NCBI GenBank assembly: GCA_937905835.1
Contig: CALCXK010000083.1
Span: forward strand, 1 to 48,824
Origin: an uncultured Ilumatobacter sp.
Lineage (GTDB): Bacteria; Actinomycetota; Acidimicrobiia; Acidimicrobiales; Ilumatobacteraceae
Reading direction: 5' to 3'
DNA: 48,824 nucleotides
Made by a program: the position numbers and the translations under genes. Positions 1-7,848 of the stretch are shown piece by piece; within the stretch, counting starts at the first letter, position 1; the number at the start of each line of letters is the position of its first letter. Under the pieces are notes generated by a model that was not told the DNA's origin, ran no database searches, and saw only the letters and a program-made list of their open reading frames with translations.

Positions 1-57
1 ATTCGTGAAGGTGGCCGCACTGTTGGTGCTGGCCGCGTCACCAAGATCCTGAAGTGA
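1..57 (+). CDS. tuf: Elongation factor Tu, C-terminal end (partial)
   Basis: Only the last 18 codons and a TGA stop are inside the window. The peptide ends in GGRTVGAGRVTKILK, the conserved C-terminus of EF-Tu domain 3. EF-Tu delivers aminoacyl-tRNA to the ribosome. The position directly before rpsJ fits the usual end of the str operon (rpsL-rpsG-fusA-tuf), which must lie to the left. The 5' part is cut by the window edge. Confidence 0.93.
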   Translation: MREGGRTVGAGRVTKILK

Positions 58-68
58 GCTGATTGATC

Positions 69-383
69 ATGGCGCAGAGCATCCGCATCCGTCTCAAGGC
101 ATTTGACCACGAGATCATCGACCAGTCGACGAAGAAGATCGTCGAGACAGTCACCCGCACCGACGCCACTGTTCGTGGTCCGATTCCGTTGCCCACCGAC
201 AAGCATCGCTACACGGTGATCAAGGGGCCGCACGTCGACAAAGACTCTCGCGAACACTTCGAGATCCGGGTCCACAAGCGTCTCATCGACATCGTCGATC
301 CGAACGCCAAGACGATCGACAGTCTGCAGCGCATCGAGTTGCCAGCTGGCGTCGACATTGAAATCAAAATCCAGAACGGCTAA
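69..383 (+). CDS. rpsJ: Ribosomal protein S10
   Basis: The 104-residue protein has the S10 pattern (IRIRLKAFDHEIID near the start, GPIPLPTDKHRYTVIKGPHVDKDSREHFEIR in the middle, shown here only as landmarks in two parts: PIPLPT and SREHFEIR). S10 is a small-subunit head protein and, in many bacteria, also the NusE transcription factor. I chose ATG at 69 over the in-frame TTG at 63 because it gives the usual MAQ/MAG-type start and family length. It lies 11 nt after tuf and is followed by a hairpin. In most bacteria S10 heads the S10 operon; here it is cut off from rplC by three unrelated genes. Confidence 0.95.
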   Translation: MAQSIRIRLKAFDHEIIDQSTKKIVETVTRTDATVRGPIPLPTDKHRYTVIKGPHVDKDSREHFEIRVHKRLIDIVDPNAKTIDSLQRIELPAGVDIEIKIQNG

Positions 384-417
384 TTGCTCCCTCCGAGTGA
401 TGGTCTGACTGATCGCT

Positions 418-465
418 CGACGGCGGCGCACTTCCGGGATGGAGGTGCGCCGCCGCCGTCGTTTT
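418..465 (+). terminator. Hairpin terminator after rpsJ
   Basis: An 11-bp perfect stem (421-431 with 445-455, GC-rich) with a 13-nt loop is followed at once by CCGTCGTTTTCG. The T-run is short (four T). A one-triplet slip allows an even longer stem from 418 to 461. It probably ends the str-rpsJ transcript, so the following genes are independent. Confidence 0.7.
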
Positions 466-558
466 CGCTGCGCATGTGGCACGACTTCGAGTTGTGAAAC
501 TGGTGTGAACTGGCGGCTTGATCCAGTGCGACCCGTTTCGGCCCGATAGACAGACGCC

Positions 559-1713
559 ATGGCCAGCCAGCCACCGATGTTCCTCCCGCCACCCAAGCAG
601 GGCACAACGCCCTTGCCTCCCGCGCCACCGACTCGCGGGCATCGCCCGCGTCGGCGCTTCATTTTCGTTGGCATCGTTGGCGTCGTGGTCTGGGTAGCGG
701 GGATGACCGGTGCGCTCCTGGGTAGTCAGATCTCGGCATGGCTCGACAAGCCTCCGTCGCGAGGCAGCGACGAAACAGTTCGGATTGCCGAGCCACGGGA
801 CGTCATCGAAGCCCGCGTCAACGTCGGCGAAGTCGCCGAGTTCGTTGGCCCGACCGTGGTCACGATCAGCGCCGACGTTGGCGGTGGTACCTCACTGGGC
901 ACCGGTGTGATCATCTCCTCCCAGGGTGAGATTCTCACCAACGCACATGTCGTCGAAGGGGCCACGGAAATCAGAGTCCGTCTCGCCGGTGAGACCGAAC
1001 CGCGACCGGTGAGCCTGCTGGCGTCGGATCGAGGCAACGACCTCGCACTGTTGCGAATGAGCGGTGAAGGGTTCGAAGCGGCAACGTTTGCGGATCCCGG
1101 AAGCGTGCGCCTCGGCGACGAAGCCCTTGCCATCGGTTTCGCACTTGGGCTCGATGGCGCACCATCGGTGACCTTGGGCATCGTGTCAGCTCTTGATCGA
1201 ACGATCTCGCAGGACGACGTTTTCCTCGACGGGCTGATCCAGACGGATGCTGCGATCTCATCCGGTAATTCTGGCGGTCCGCTTGTCAATGCTGCGGGCG
1301 AGGTCATTGGCATTAATACCGCCGTTGCCCGTGACACCGCCACAACGTCGGCGACCAACGTCGGTTTCGCGATCTCGGTCACCGAGGTGCTGCCGATCAT
1401 CGAAGCGCTGCGGGCACAGGCCGATGGTGCCGAACGGAACGAAGCCTACTTCGGTGTCGGCCTCGAAGATCGACGCGATGGTGGCCAAGGCGTCATCGTC
1501 AGTGCTGTCGAACCGGCGACACCGGCCGAAGGTGCTGGTGTGCTCGTTGGCGACCTCATCGTCGCTGTCGACGGTGCCGCCACAGATGGTTCGACCGGAG
1601 TGATTGCTGCGATCCGTGACAAAGAAGCTGGCGACAGCGTCACGGTCACGCTGATCCGTGAAGGCGAACGGGTCGAGGTCACTGTCGAGTTGACCAGTCG
1701 CCCCGGCAACTGA
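559..1713 (+). CDS. Membrane-anchored HtrA/DegP-type serine protease with PDZ domain
   Basis: A 384-residue protein. Residues 1-33 are Pro-rich and basic, followed by one membrane segment (about 34-56), which would place the rest outside the membrane. The trypsin-like domain (about 85-280) has the S1C catalytic triad: His130 in TNAHVV, Asp161 in NDLALL and Ser238 in GNSGGP. A PDZ domain follows (about 295-380, with GVIVSAVEPATPAEGAGV-type binding loop). The family degrades misfolded envelope proteins; the substrate here is unknown. The gene stands alone between the rpsJ terminator and a convergent gene. No clear Shine-Dalgarno is seen; a weak TAGACA at 547-552 sits 6 nt before ATG, as in the leaderless genes of this window. 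Confidence 0.88.
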   Translation: MASQPPMFLPPPKQGTTPLPPAPPTRGHRPRRRFIFVGIVGVVVWVAGMTGALLGSQISAWLDKPPSRGSDETVRIAEPRDVIEARVNVGEVAEFVGPTVVTISADVGGGTSLGTGVIISSQGEILTNAHVVEGATEIRVRLAGETEPRPVSLLASDRGNDLALLRMSGEGFEAATFADPGSVRLGDEALAIGFALGLDGAPSVTLGIVSALDRTISQDDVFLDGLIQTDAAISSGNSGGPLVNAAGEVIGINTAVARDTATTSATNVGFAISVTEVLPIIEALRAQADGAERNEAYFGVGLEDRRDGGQGVIVSAVEPATPAEGAGVLVGDLIVAVDGAATDGSTGVIAAIRDKEAGDSVTVTLIREGERVEVTVELTSRPGN

Positions 1714-1857
1714 CCCTTCGGGGCCAGTGCCACCATCCACCGTTGAACACGCTCGACGACCAGCGGCTCTCCCGCAGCCGACTGGCTCGCCGCTTGTTTA
1801 CCGTCATCCCGAGGGCAGGGTGATGCTTGATCACCGAGACACGACCGTGCCGAAGGA

Positions 1858-2814
1858 TCAGCGAGCGTCCATGACCGGCGATCCAATCAGGGTGCTCTTG
1901 GCGACGTGGACCCAGCGGGTGAAGCCGCGCCGCTTCATCACGGTGTGTACCTGCACATCGGTAAACCCGGTGTCGGTCAGCCAGGTCGTGATGTCGGCCG
2001 GAGCGACAAACACAGCACGCGGAGCGAGGCCGGCGCATTGTTCGAGAATGGCGCGGATGACGCCTTCGTCGGCGTCGATCGCATGGCCGTAGGGAAGATC
2101 GGTCACGACAGCGTCCGCGTGCTGGACGTGGGTGCGTGAGTCGGCCTGAACGACAGTGCCCGGATAGTCGAAGTGGGCGAGGTTCTCGTGCGTCATCCCG
2201 GCCAGTGCAGGTTTCCAGTCGACGCCGAATGCGTCGATACCGAGCGACGCAGCTTCGACGACGATCGAGCCGGCCCCGCAACAGGGGTCGAGAATCGACG
2301 TTGCATCCGGCACCAGGTTGATGAGCGCTCGTGCGAACCGTCCGTCGAGTGATGACGACGTCGTCCACGGCTTGCTGTCGTGCAACCGATACGACGCGGT
2401 GCTCTCGGCTTCGATCTCTCCGAACAGCAGGTTGTCCTCGCCGATAATGACCAGAAAGTGGTGCAGCGGGTCGCGGAGGTCGGGGAACCCTTCGAGCGCG
2501 TTGGCGAGCGTGATGGCCAACTCGATCCGGCCGAGCGGCGACCGTCGCGCCGGATCATGGACATCGATGCGGAACCGATCCGATGCGATTGCGCTCCCAG
2601 CTATGGCCTCACAGAGTTCGTCGATGGTGCGCGCTCGCAAGATGATGCGGACGCCGCGGTGCACGTAGGCCGCGCGGTCGATTCGGTCGATTCGTTCACA
2701 GACGGCAACGCCATCGGCGTCCGGCGTCCCACCGGTGAGCGCCAGAGCCTCGGCCTGGACCAACCCGTTTCGCTCGCCTCGGGCCGTGATCGCCACATGC
2801 GTGTTGGTGGCCAT
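1858..2814 (-). CDS. TRM11-like SAM-dependent RNA methyltransferase
   Basis: A 318-residue protein. The C-terminal half is a Rossmann methyltransferase: SAM motif I DPCCGAGSIVVEA at about 176-188 and catalytic DLPYG at 239-243, the D/N-P-P-Y-like motif of N2-guanine methyltransferases. SSSLDGRFARALINL before motif I matches the TRM11/UPF0020 (PF01170) signature. In archaea and eukaryotes relatives methylate G10 of tRNA; the bacterial target is uncertain. The N-terminal ~150 residues are THUMP-like in position but not clearly recognised. ATG at 2814 was chosen because a CATGAT -10 (2821-2826, minus strand) lies exactly 6 nt upstream, a leaderless arrangement; the reading frame itself is open far beyond. 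It is divergent from the next gene. Confidence 0.75.
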   Translation of the reverse strand: MATNTHVAITARGERNGLVQAEALALTGGTPDADGVAVCERIDRIDRAAYVHRGVRIILRARTIDELCEAIAGSAIASDRFRIDVHDPARRSPLGRIELAITLANALEGFPDLRDPLHHFLVIIGEDNLLFGEIEAESTASYRLHDSKPWTTSSSLDGRFARALINLVPDATSILDPCCGAGSIVVEAASLGIDAFGVDWKPALAGMTHENLAHFDYPGTVVQADSRTHVQHADAVVTDLPYGHAIDADEGVIRAILEQCAGLAPRAVFVAPADITTWLTDTGFTDVQVHTVMKRRGFTRWVHVAKSTLIGSPVMDAR

Positions 2815-2901
2815 TCCAACATCATGGCGGGCGTACCCGCACGTCGCGAATCTCGGTCGAAGACAATCTGTTCGCTGGCCTGTCGGCCTACCCTTTCTGC
2901 C

Positions 2902-4434
2902 GTGACGACTCCCCCGAAGCAAGCAGCTGACGGCAGCCGATCGCCGACGACACGTCCGTTGCCTGGATGGCTCGCCATTCTGCTGGTGGCGGGCACGTCG
3001 GCCGCGGTGCTCGTGCTCGAAATTCTTGCGAGTCGACTGCTTGCGCCGTATGTGGGTGTCAGCCTCGACACCTACACCGGCATCATCGGCACCATCCTCG
3101 CTGGTATCGCAGTCGGTGCCTGGGCGGGAGGGTATTTCGCTGATCGCGTTGACCCGCGGCGGTTGCTTCCTGTGCTCGTGATGCTTGGCGGCGCACTCGC
3201 CATCACCACGATTCCTATCGTGCGTGTGATCGGCAGCGGCAGCTCCGGTGGCGGTGGGCCGCTGATTTTGATCCTTGCCGCCTTCGGTTTCCTGCCGTCG
3301 GCGATGGTGCTCAGTGCAGTGCCCCCGGCGGTCATCAAGCTCCAGTTGCGAAATCTCGACCAGACCGGAGCGACCGTCGGCCAACTGTCCGCATGGAGTA
3401 CGGCCGGAGCGATCTTCGGCACCTTCTTCACCGGCTTTGTGCTGGTTGCTACTGCAGCGGTGTCGACACTGATCGTCACGACCGGCGTGTTGCTCCTGGC
3501 CAGCGGCGTGGCCATGGCGTTCTTCGCTGGATCCGACACTGCATCGCCGCAGAGGCAGGCGACCGAACTGATGGGCATCACCGGGCTTGCCGTGATGGCG
3601 ATCTTTGGCACCGTCGCCATCGAGTCGCCGTGCGAAACACAGACGAGCTACTACTGTCTCTCGGTGCTCGTCGAGCCCGATGATCCGACTCGTACGGTCC
3701 TGGTGCTCGACGACCTTCGCCACAGCTACATCGACGTCGATGATCCGTCCGTTCTCGCGTTTTGGTACGTCCGTCGGCTGGTCGATGCCATCGAATTGGC
3801 CCCCGCCGCCGACGACATCTTGTATCTCGGCGGGGGAGCGTTGACGATTCCGCGGTACCTGCGAGAGAGCGCTCCCGGCACGAACCAGATCGTCTTTGAG
3901 ATCGACGGTGACCTGATCAATGTCGTCGAGAAACAGATGGGGCTCAACCGCAATGAGCCCGAACCAATTGAGATCGTCGTCGGTGATGCCCGGCTCAAGC
4001 TCGACCAAGTTGCCGACGACAGCGCCGACGTCGTGATCGGAGATGCGTTCGGCAGCCGCTCGGTCCCGTTCCACCTTGCCACCGAAGAGTTCATTCGAAA
4101 TGTCAAACGTGTGCTCCGTCCGGGTGGCATGTACGCCGCGAACATCATCGATGGCGGCGAGCAGCGGTTTCTGGCTGCTGAGGCTGCCACGATTGCCCGT
4201 GTGTTCGACCACGTCGTCGTGATCCGTGGTGAAGCGATTGCCGCTGGACGCCGTGGCAACTCGGTGATCGTCGCCAGTGACACGTCGATCGACACGGCCG
4301 CCCTCGATGCGCTGCGCGTCGCTGCTGGCGATCCCGGCGAAGTGGTCGACGACTTCGCCGCCTTCATCAACGGCGCAACCATCCTCACTGACGATTTCGC
4401 CCCGGTCGACCAGCTCATCAACGCAGGATCCTGA
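2902..4434 (+). CDS. Membrane protein with C-terminal spermidine-synthase-like domain
   Basis: A 510-residue protein. The first ~260 residues form a hydrophobic multi-helix region (segments near 22-42, 58-80, 88-108 and later). The rest has a Rossmann aminopropyltransferase-like fold: LYLGGGALTIPRYL, acidic EIDGDLINVVE, and GDARLKL, then VVIGDAF and RVLRPGGMYAANIID. This matches the family annotated as fused MFS/spermidine synthase. The catalytic D-x-x-D of true spermidine synthases is not obvious (GDAFGSR instead), so polyamine synthesis is not assured. GTG at 2902 was chosen over ATG 2824 because TACCCT (2889-2894) lies 7 nt before it and there is no Shine-Dalgarno. Divergent from the TRM11-like gene, 87 nt apart. 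Confidence 0.75.
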   Translation: MTTPPKQAADGSRSPTTRPLPGWLAILLVAGTSAAVLVLEILASRLLAPYVGVSLDTYTGIIGTILAGIAVGAWAGGYFADRVDPRRLLPVLVMLGGALAITTIPIVRVIGSGSSGGGGPLILILAAFGFLPSAMVLSAVPPAVIKLQLRNLDQTGATVGQLSAWSTAGAIFGTFFTGFVLVATAAVSTLIVTTGVLLLASGVAMAFFAGSDTASPQRQATELMGITGLAVMAIFGTVAIESPCETQTSYYCLSVLVEPDDPTRTVLVLDDLRHSYIDVDDPSVLAFWYVRRLVDAIELAPAADDILYLGGGALTIPRYLRESAPGTNQIVFEIDGDLINVVEKQMGLNRNEPEPIEIVVGDARLKLDQVADDSADVVIGDAFGSRSVPFHLATEEFIRNVKRVLRPGGMYAANIIDGGEQRFLAAEAATIARVFDHVVVIRGEAIAAGRRGNSVIVASDTSIDTAALDALRVAAGDPGEVVDDFAAFINGATILTDDFAPVDQLINAGS

Positions 4435-4609
4435 GATCGCCTCGCTGGGCTGGACGTATGTTGAGATCTCGGGAAGATTCCGTGCGGATTCCGCAGTTTC
4501 TCATCCCGAGTTGACGCGATTGGGGAAAGGAGGCCGACAACGCGCCATGAGCACGCCAGGAAGTGTCGCGAGTCACGCGCATCTGGGGAAAACCGCATGA
4601 ACACGCGAG

Positions 4610-4638
4610 TTGGGTTCGTGTGGCGGTCCCCCTAGCAT
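4610..4638 (+). promoter_or_regulatory. Promoter of the rplC (S10-spc) operon
   Basis: TTGGGT (4610-4615) and TAGCAT (4633-4638) are separated by 17 bp. The block TTGGGTTCG...TAGCAT recurs before infA (20086-20113), and a relative, TTGGCT-17-TATCAT, stands before rplM (25495-25523). That three ribosomal-protein operons share it supports the call. Transcription would start near 4645, giving a leader of roughly 215 nt. The surrounding 424-bp gap (4435-4858) holds no convincing gene. Confidence 0.7.
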
Positions 4639-4747
4639 TGCAAGGCCGTGATCGGGATACGTCCTGTGATCGACAAGAACGACAACGATGTTCGTGTAGG
4701 CCCTCCCCGACGTTGGGAACGGAACCGCACGGCAACCTCAAAAATCG

Positions 4748-4797
4748 TGCTCCGAGCGTCTGAGTGCACCGACATTGGTGCGTGCAGGCCCGGAGCA
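4748..4797 (+). promoter_or_regulatory. Nested hairpin in the rplC leader (possible r-protein autoregulation site)
   Basis: TGCTCCG (4748-4754) pairs with CGGAGCA (4791-4797), and inside it GCACC (4766-4770) pairs with GGTGC (4777-4781) around a 6-nt loop. It lies in the untranslated leader 62 nt before rplC. In other bacteria L4 binds the S10 leader to repress the operon; whether this is such a site is inference from position and fold only. Confidence 0.35.
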
Positions 4798-4858
4798 TTT
4801 GCGTGGAGAGCCCCCGGTATATCGCCGGATGGCTTGGACAACGGAAAGGCTGCCGGAA

Positions 4859-5506
4859 ATGGCACAACAAGCGATCGTCGGCGAAAAGGTCGGCATGACG
4901 CAAACGTGGGTGGACGACAAAGTCGTCCCCGTCACGATGCTTCGTGTTGAACCCATGCGCATCGTGCAGATCAAGACCAATGAACGTGATGGGTACACCG
5001 CTTTGCAGGTGACCTACGGACAGAAGAAGGCCAACAAGCTGAATAAGCCGCAGGCTGGACACTTCGAGAAAGCCGGCGTCGAGCCGGGCAAGCGGCTCGT
5101 TGAGCTGCGCCTCGATTCTGTCGACGGCTTCGAAGTCGGCCAAGAAATCACTGTCGGTGAGATCGCCGCTGGAACCAAGGTCGATGTGACCGGTACCAGC
5201 CGTGGTAAGGGCTTCGCCGGTGTCATGAAGCGTCACAACTTCAAGGGCGCGCCTGCCTCGCACGGCGCTCACAAGAACCACCGTAAGCCTGGCGCCATCG
5301 GCCAGTGTGCCTTCCCGGCTCGTGTCTTCAAGGGCATGCGCATGGCCGGCCACATGGGCCATGAGCAGGTCACGACGCAGAACCTCGAAGTCGTCCTGAG
5401 CGACACCGAGCGCAACATTCTGCTCATCAAGGGCTCCGTCCCCGGCCCCGCCGGTGGCGTGGTCATCGTCCGCAACGCCGTCAAGCTCGCTGGAAAGGCT
5501 TCCTGA
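4859..5506 (+). CDS. rplC: Ribosomal protein L3
   Basis: A 215-residue protein with the L3 hallmarks GEKVGMTQ at the N-terminus, GTSRGKGFAGVMKRH, and KNHRKPGAIG with MAGHMGHEQ. L3 nucleates 50S assembly and sits near the peptidyl-transferase centre. ATG 4859 is set by a Shine-Dalgarno GGAAAGG (4843-4849) with a 9-nt gap; the frame stays open upstream but lacks family similarity. First gene of the long ribosomal operon; rplD starts 1 nt after its stop. Confidence 0.96.
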   Translation: MAQQAIVGEKVGMTQTWVDDKVVPVTMLRVEPMRIVQIKTNERDGYTALQVTYGQKKANKLNKPQAGHFEKAGVEPGKRLVELRLDSVDGFEVGQEITVGEIAAGTKVDVTGTSRGKGFAGVMKRHNFKGAPASHGAHKNHRKPGAIGQCAFPARVFKGMRMAGHMGHEQVTTQNLEVVLSDTERNILLIKGSVPGPAGGVVIVRNAVKLAGKAS

Positions 5507-5507
5507 C

Positions 5508-6407
5508 ATGGCATCACTGACTCTCAAGAACGCTTCCGGCAAAGACGCCGGCTCGGTCGACCTCGATGACGCCATCTTCGGCCTCGAGCCGAATGTGCCC
5601 CTCATGCACCAGGTCGTCACCGCTCAGCTGGCCGCACGTCGTGCTGGCACGCAGAGCGCCAAGACTCGCGCCGAAGTGCGTGGTGGCGGTCGCAAGCCCT
5701 ACGCTCAGAAGGGCACCGGTAACGCCCGTCAGGGCTCAATCCGCGCTCCGCAGTTCGCCGGTGGTGGCGTTGCGTTGGCTCCCAAGCCCCGCAGCTACAG
5801 CCAGAAGACACCGAAGAAGATGATTAAGGCGGCCCTCCGCTCGGCATTGTCCGACCGGGCCTCCGAAGGCAAGATCATCGTCGTCGACACCTACGGCATC
5901 GACGCTCCGAAGACGAAAGACGCGAAGGCGCTGCTCGCCGCTCTCGACATTTCGGGCACGGTGCTCGTGGTCGTTGGCCGTGATGATGCCAATGCTGCCT
6001 TGAGCTTCCGCAACCTGCCGCACGTGCACGTCATTAGCCCCGGGGAGCTCAACACGTACGACGTGTTGTGTAACGACTGGCTTGTCTTTAGCAAGGACGT
6101 CGTTCCTGCAAGTGACGCCCAGGCGCCAGCGCCGAAGGCTGACAAGCCCGCCGCCAAGCCGAAGGCCACACAGCCCGCAGTCGACGCCTTGCCGCACGGC
6201 GAAGGCTCGCACGCTCCGATCGAGGGCGACGAAATGCCCGAGGGTTTCCCCATTAAGGGCAACGCCAGCTCGATGCTCTACCACCTCCCCGACACGTCCT
6301 TCTACAACCGGACAGTCGCCGAAGTGTGGTTCGCCACCGAAGAGGCCGCAACGACCGCTGGCTTTACCCGCCCGGCTTCGCAGCTGAAGAAGGAAGAGGA
6401 GTCCTGA
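5508..6407 (+). CDS. rplD: Ribosomal protein L4 with extra C-terminal SUNSET-like domain
   Basis: A 299-residue protein, about 90 longer than usual L4 (~205-210). Residues 1-~208 are ordinary L4 (RAEVRGGGRKPYAQKGTGNARQG in the rRNA-binding loop region). An Ala/Pro/Lys linker (about 209-243) leads to a separate module (about 245-292): PIKGN, SxxxYHxPxxxFYxRTxAEVWF, TEEAATTAGF. This is the pattern of the small domain called SUNSET in actinobacterial proteins and of the tail of some thermonuclease-like proteins. Its role on a ribosomal protein is unknown. ATG 5508 follows the rplC stop with 1 nt between. The fusion is in one uninterrupted frame, with base use like its neighbours. Confidence 0.93.
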   Translation: MASLTLKNASGKDAGSVDLDDAIFGLEPNVPLMHQVVTAQLAARRAGTQSAKTRAEVRGGGRKPYAQKGTGNARQGSIRAPQFAGGGVALAPKPRSYSQKTPKKMIKAALRSALSDRASEGKIIVVDTYGIDAPKTKDAKALLAALDISGTVLVVVGRDDANAALSFRNLPHVHVISPGELNTYDVLCNDWLVFSKDVVPASDAQAPAPKADKPAAKPKATQPAVDALPHGEGSHAPIEGDEMPEGFPIKGNASSMLYHLPDTSFYNRTVAEVWFATEEAATTAGFTRPASQLKKEEES

Positions 6408-6408
6408 C

Positions 6409-6696
6409 ATGAAGGATCCCCGCGACATCATCATTGCTCCGATCGTTTCCGAGAAGAGCTACGCCCTCATCGAGACCGGCGTGTACACCTTCGAAGTGGC
6501 CAAGTCGGCCTCCAAGCCCGAGATCCGTGATGCGATCGAGAGCATTTGGGGCGTCGAGGTCAGCAAGGTCAACACCCTCAACCGACAGGGCAAGCGTAAG
6601 CGCACCCGTGGTACCAACCGCGTCGGTCAGAAGCCCAGCCAAAAGCGGGCCATCGTTACCCTGGCAGCGGGCGAAATCCCGCTGTTCGAGAACTGA
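6409..6696 (+). CDS. rplW: Ribosomal protein L23
   Basis: A 95-residue protein with the L23 pattern PIVSEKSYALIETGVYTFEVAKSA near the start and the basic loop NRQGKRKRTR. L23 lies at the polypeptide exit tunnel and docks trigger factor and SRP. The start ATG is 1 nt after the rplD stop, suggesting coupled translation. Confidence 0.95.
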   Translation: MKDPRDIIIAPIVSEKSYALIETGVYTFEVAKSASKPEIRDAIESIWGVEVSKVNTLNRQGKRKRTRGTNRVGQKPSQKRAIVTLAAGEIPLFEN

Positions 6697-6703
6697 GCGC
6701 ATT

Positions 6704-7540
6704 ATGGCTATTCGTTCACGCAAGCCCACATCTCCCGGCCGTCGATTCCAAACGAGCTCCGACTTCAGCGACGTCACAAAGACGACGCCTGAAAAAACGC
6801 TGCTCGCTCCGAAGAGCCGCACCGGTGGTCGTAACAGCTACGGCCGTAAAACCAGCCGTCACCGCGGTGGTGGCCACAAGCAGCAGTACCGCATCGTTGA
6901 CTTCAAGCGAGTCAAAGATGGTGTGACTGCCAAGGTCGCCGCTATCGAGTACGACCCCAACCGCACGTGTCGTATTGCTCTCCTGCATTACTCAGACGGT
7001 CAGAAGGCATACATTTTGGCTCCCCGTGGCCTCGGCGTCGGCGACCATGTGGTCTCCGGCCAGGGCTCGGACATCAAGCCTGGCAACGCCATGCCACTCC
7101 GGTTTATCCCGGTTGGTACCACCATTCACAACGTCGAACTGCGCCCCGGCCAGGGTGGCAAGATCGGCCGTTCAGCCGGTATCTCCGTGCAACTTGTTGC
7201 AAAAGATGGCGATTACGCAACTTTGCGTATGCCGTCCACCGAGATGCGCCGCGTGCTGATCGACTGCCGTGCAACTGTCGGCGAAGTCGGCAACTCCGAG
7301 CATGAGCTGATCAAGATCGGTAAGGCCGGTCGCAATCGTTGGAAGGGCGTGAAGCCCCAGACCCGCGGTGTTGCGATGAACCCGGTCGACCACCCCCTCG
7401 GTGGTGGCGAAGGCCGCACCTCCGGTGGTCGCCCACCAGTGTCCCCATGGGGCAAGCCTGAGAGCCGAACTCGCAACAAGAAGAAGCCGAGTCAGGACCT
7501 CCTTATCCGCCGCCGTCGTTCGGGACGTGGCCGTCGCTAA
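6704..7540 (+). CDS. rplB: Ribosomal protein L2
   Basis: A 278-residue protein of standard length. It carries the L2 motifs SRHRGGGHKQQYRIVDFKR and GVAMNPVDHPLGGGEG; the universally conserved His of VDHP is present. The next conserved bacterial His (DHPHGGG) is Leu here, and GRHPVSPWG reads GRPPVSPWG. L2 helps join the subunits and supports peptidyl transfer. ATG 6704 is 7 nt after the rplW stop; the upstream open frame overlaps rplW and is a shadow. Confidence 0.95.
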   Translation: MAIRSRKPTSPGRRFQTSSDFSDVTKTTPEKTLLAPKSRTGGRNSYGRKTSRHRGGGHKQQYRIVDFKRVKDGVTAKVAAIEYDPNRTCRIALLHYSDGQKAYILAPRGLGVGDHVVSGQGSDIKPGNAMPLRFIPVGTTIHNVELRPGQGGKIGRSAGISVQLVAKDGDYATLRMPSTEMRRVLIDCRATVGEVGNSEHELIKIGKAGRNRWKGVKPQTRGVAMNPVDHPLGGGEGRTSGGRPPVSPWGKPESRTRNKKKPSQDLLIRRRRSGRGRR

Positions 7541-7569
7541 CGCGCTGGCTGAGAAAGAGATAGAGACAC

Positions 7570-7848
7570 ATGACACGCAGTCTGAAAAAGGGCCCCTTCG
7601 TTGACGAGCATCTCCTCAAGAAGATTGATGCCCAGAACGAAGCCGGCGAGCGTAAGGTCATCAAGACCTGGAGCCGTCGCTCGACCATCATCCCCGACAT
7701 GGTCGGCCACACGCTTGCCGTCCACGACGGTCGCAAGCACGTCCCGGTCTACGTGACCGAGTCGATGGTCGGCCACAAACTTGGTGAGTTCAGCCCCACC
7801 CGCACCTTCAAGTTCCACGCGGGTCAAGAACGAGGAGCACGTCGCTAA
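7570..7848 (+). CDS. rpsS: Ribosomal protein S19
   Basis: A 92-residue protein beginning MTRSLKKGPFVDEHL, with RRSTIIPDMVGHT and HKLGEFSPTRTF, all typical of S19 in the small-subunit head. Its Shine-Dalgarno is AGAAAGAGA just upstream. The TAA stop shares one base with the rplV ATG (TAATG), so the two are translationally coupled. Confidence 0.96.
   Translation: MTRSLKKGPFVDEHLLKKIDAQNEAGERKVIKTWSRRSTIIPDMVGHTLAVHDGRKHVPVYVTESMVGHKLGEFSPTRTFKFHAGQERGARR

Noticed and set aside
1714..1857. Possible terminator between the convergent protease and methyltransferase genes
   Set aside because: Only a 5-bp stem (CGGCT/AGCCG) without a T-run was found, too weak to call.
2380..2901. N-terminal extension of the spermidine-synthase-like gene
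   Set aside because: It runs antisense through the TRM11-like gene; promoter and hydrophobic domain place the start at 2902.
2815..4212. Long N-terminal extension of the TRM11-like gene (784 residues in total)
   Set aside because: The added part is antisense to the spermidine-synthase-like gene and lacks family similarity; the leaderless promoter points to the start at 2814.
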